Assembly: GCA_016779685.1 (NCBI GenBank)
Contig: JADHND010000092.1
Location: forward strand, 1 to 6,572
Source of the DNA: Shewanellaceae bacterium
Lineage (GTDB): Bacteria; Pseudomonadota; Gammaproteobacteria; Enterobacterales; Shewanellaceae
Reading direction: 5' to 3'
DNA: 6,572 bases
Positions 6,307-6,572 of this stretch are shown one piece after another. Both the position numbers and the translations under genes were made by a program. Below the pieces are notes generated by a model. That model was given only the letters and a program-made list of their open reading frames with translations. It was not told the DNA's origin and did no database searches. Position 1 is the stretch's first letter; each line of letters begins with the position of its first letter.

Positions 6307-6572
6307 TGACCTTCTCCCCGTAAATAAACCCAAGACATAAATGAGATTTCAGGTTAATCTATCTCAAAGGAGATCTCATGATGAAAAAGCGGTATACGGA
6401 AGAACAAATCATAAAAGCAATCAAGCAACATGAAGCTGGCAGCAAAGTTGAAGATATATGTCGTCAACTGGGTATATCTTCAGGAACCTTTTATAACTGG
6501 CGGGCAAAGTTTGCTGGCCTTGAAGTGAATGAAGCAAAAAGGCTGAGAGAGCTTGAATCAGAAAACAATAAG
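6307..6572 (+). mobile_element. IS3-family insertion sequence, left end and orfA start, open on the right
   Basis: The left boundary is set precisely by loss of identity with the intact hipB copy after 6306. The element then begins TGACCTTCTCCCCG (6307-6320), a TG-starting end of the kind found in IS3-family terminal repeats. OrfA begins 71 bases in. The right end, orfB and the target duplication lie outside the window. The target duplication, if short, would be the last bases before 6307 (...CGGC). Confidence 0.82.
6378..6572 (+). CDS. IS3-family transposase OrfA (helix-turn-helix), 3' end outside window
   Basis: There are 65 visible codons. M-M-K-K-R-Y-T-E-E-Q-I-I opens an HTH_Tnp_1-type DNA-binding domain, with the helix-turn-helix at about 23-44 (VEDICRQLGISSGTFYNWRAK). 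The AKRLRELESEN segment (53-63) begins the leucine-zipper-like helix through which OrfA proteins multimerise. OrfA recognises the IS ends, and with OrfB, made by -1 frameshifting, forms the active transposase. AAAGGAG (6366-6372) is a strong ribosome site. Either of the tandem ATGs (6378 or 6381) can be used, the second having the better 8-base spacing. The sequence resembles the IS407-like part of the IS3 family. Confidence 0.9.
   Translation, partial: MMKKRYTEEQIIKAIKQHEAGSKVEDICRQLGISSGTFYNWRAKFAGLEVNEAKRLRELESENNK

Overview
The window looks like an accessory, recombination-prone stretch of an AT-rich bacterial chromosome, most likely a gammaproteobacterium. Secreted Sel1-like repeat (SLR) proteins, a HipBA operon, an ABC-F ATPase and IS3-family debris side by side fit host- or protist-associated lineages such as the Legionella/Coxiella/Piscirickettsia relatives. 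That placement is an inference from gene content, not from a diagnostic marker.

Layout, left to right. (1) A leftward SLR gene (SLR-A, 1-592) runs off the left edge. (2) A gene-poor stretch (593-1037) leads to a decayed, internally deleted IS3-type transposase fragment (about 1038-1257, minus). (3) A leftward two-domain ABC-F ATPase (1261-2856) has its natural ATG and Shine-Dalgarno sequence, but codon 4 is TGA. (4) A doubtful small leftward membrane ORF (2899-3207) follows. (5) A rightward hipB-hipA operon (3360-4921) has a strong sigma70-type promoter and a candidate autoregulatory operator. (6) A terminator hairpin (5103-5123) separates hipA from the convergent, complete SLR-B gene (5196-5861). 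(7) A second copy of the hip promoter and the first codons of hipB (6066-6306) is broken by a stop codon and then cut by an IS3-family element whose left end and orfA start are visible (6307-6572, open on the right).

The main structural observation is that an 'SLR gene (leftward) - leader - hip promoter - hipB (rightward)' unit occurs twice. In the right-hand unit the SLR start and the hip repeat are about 0.2 kb apart and the hip half is dead. In the left-hand unit they are about 2.6 kb apart, the extra 2.4 kb holding the transposase remnant and the ABC-F gene, and the hip half is intact. This suggests a tandem duplication followed by insertion into one copy (or deletion from the other) and decay of the spare hipBA. 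SLR-A also carries a nearly perfect 216-bp-period internal duplication.

Functionally, HipB and HipA should form a translationally coupled type II toxin-antitoxin pair (Ser/Thr kinase toxin plus DNA-binding antitoxin). The SLR proteins are predicted to be exported scaffolds. The ABC-F protein would act on ribosomes in the cytoplasm if it is made at all. I see no clearly new defence system; the best leads are the TGA in the ABC-F gene and the duplicated SLR-hip unit.
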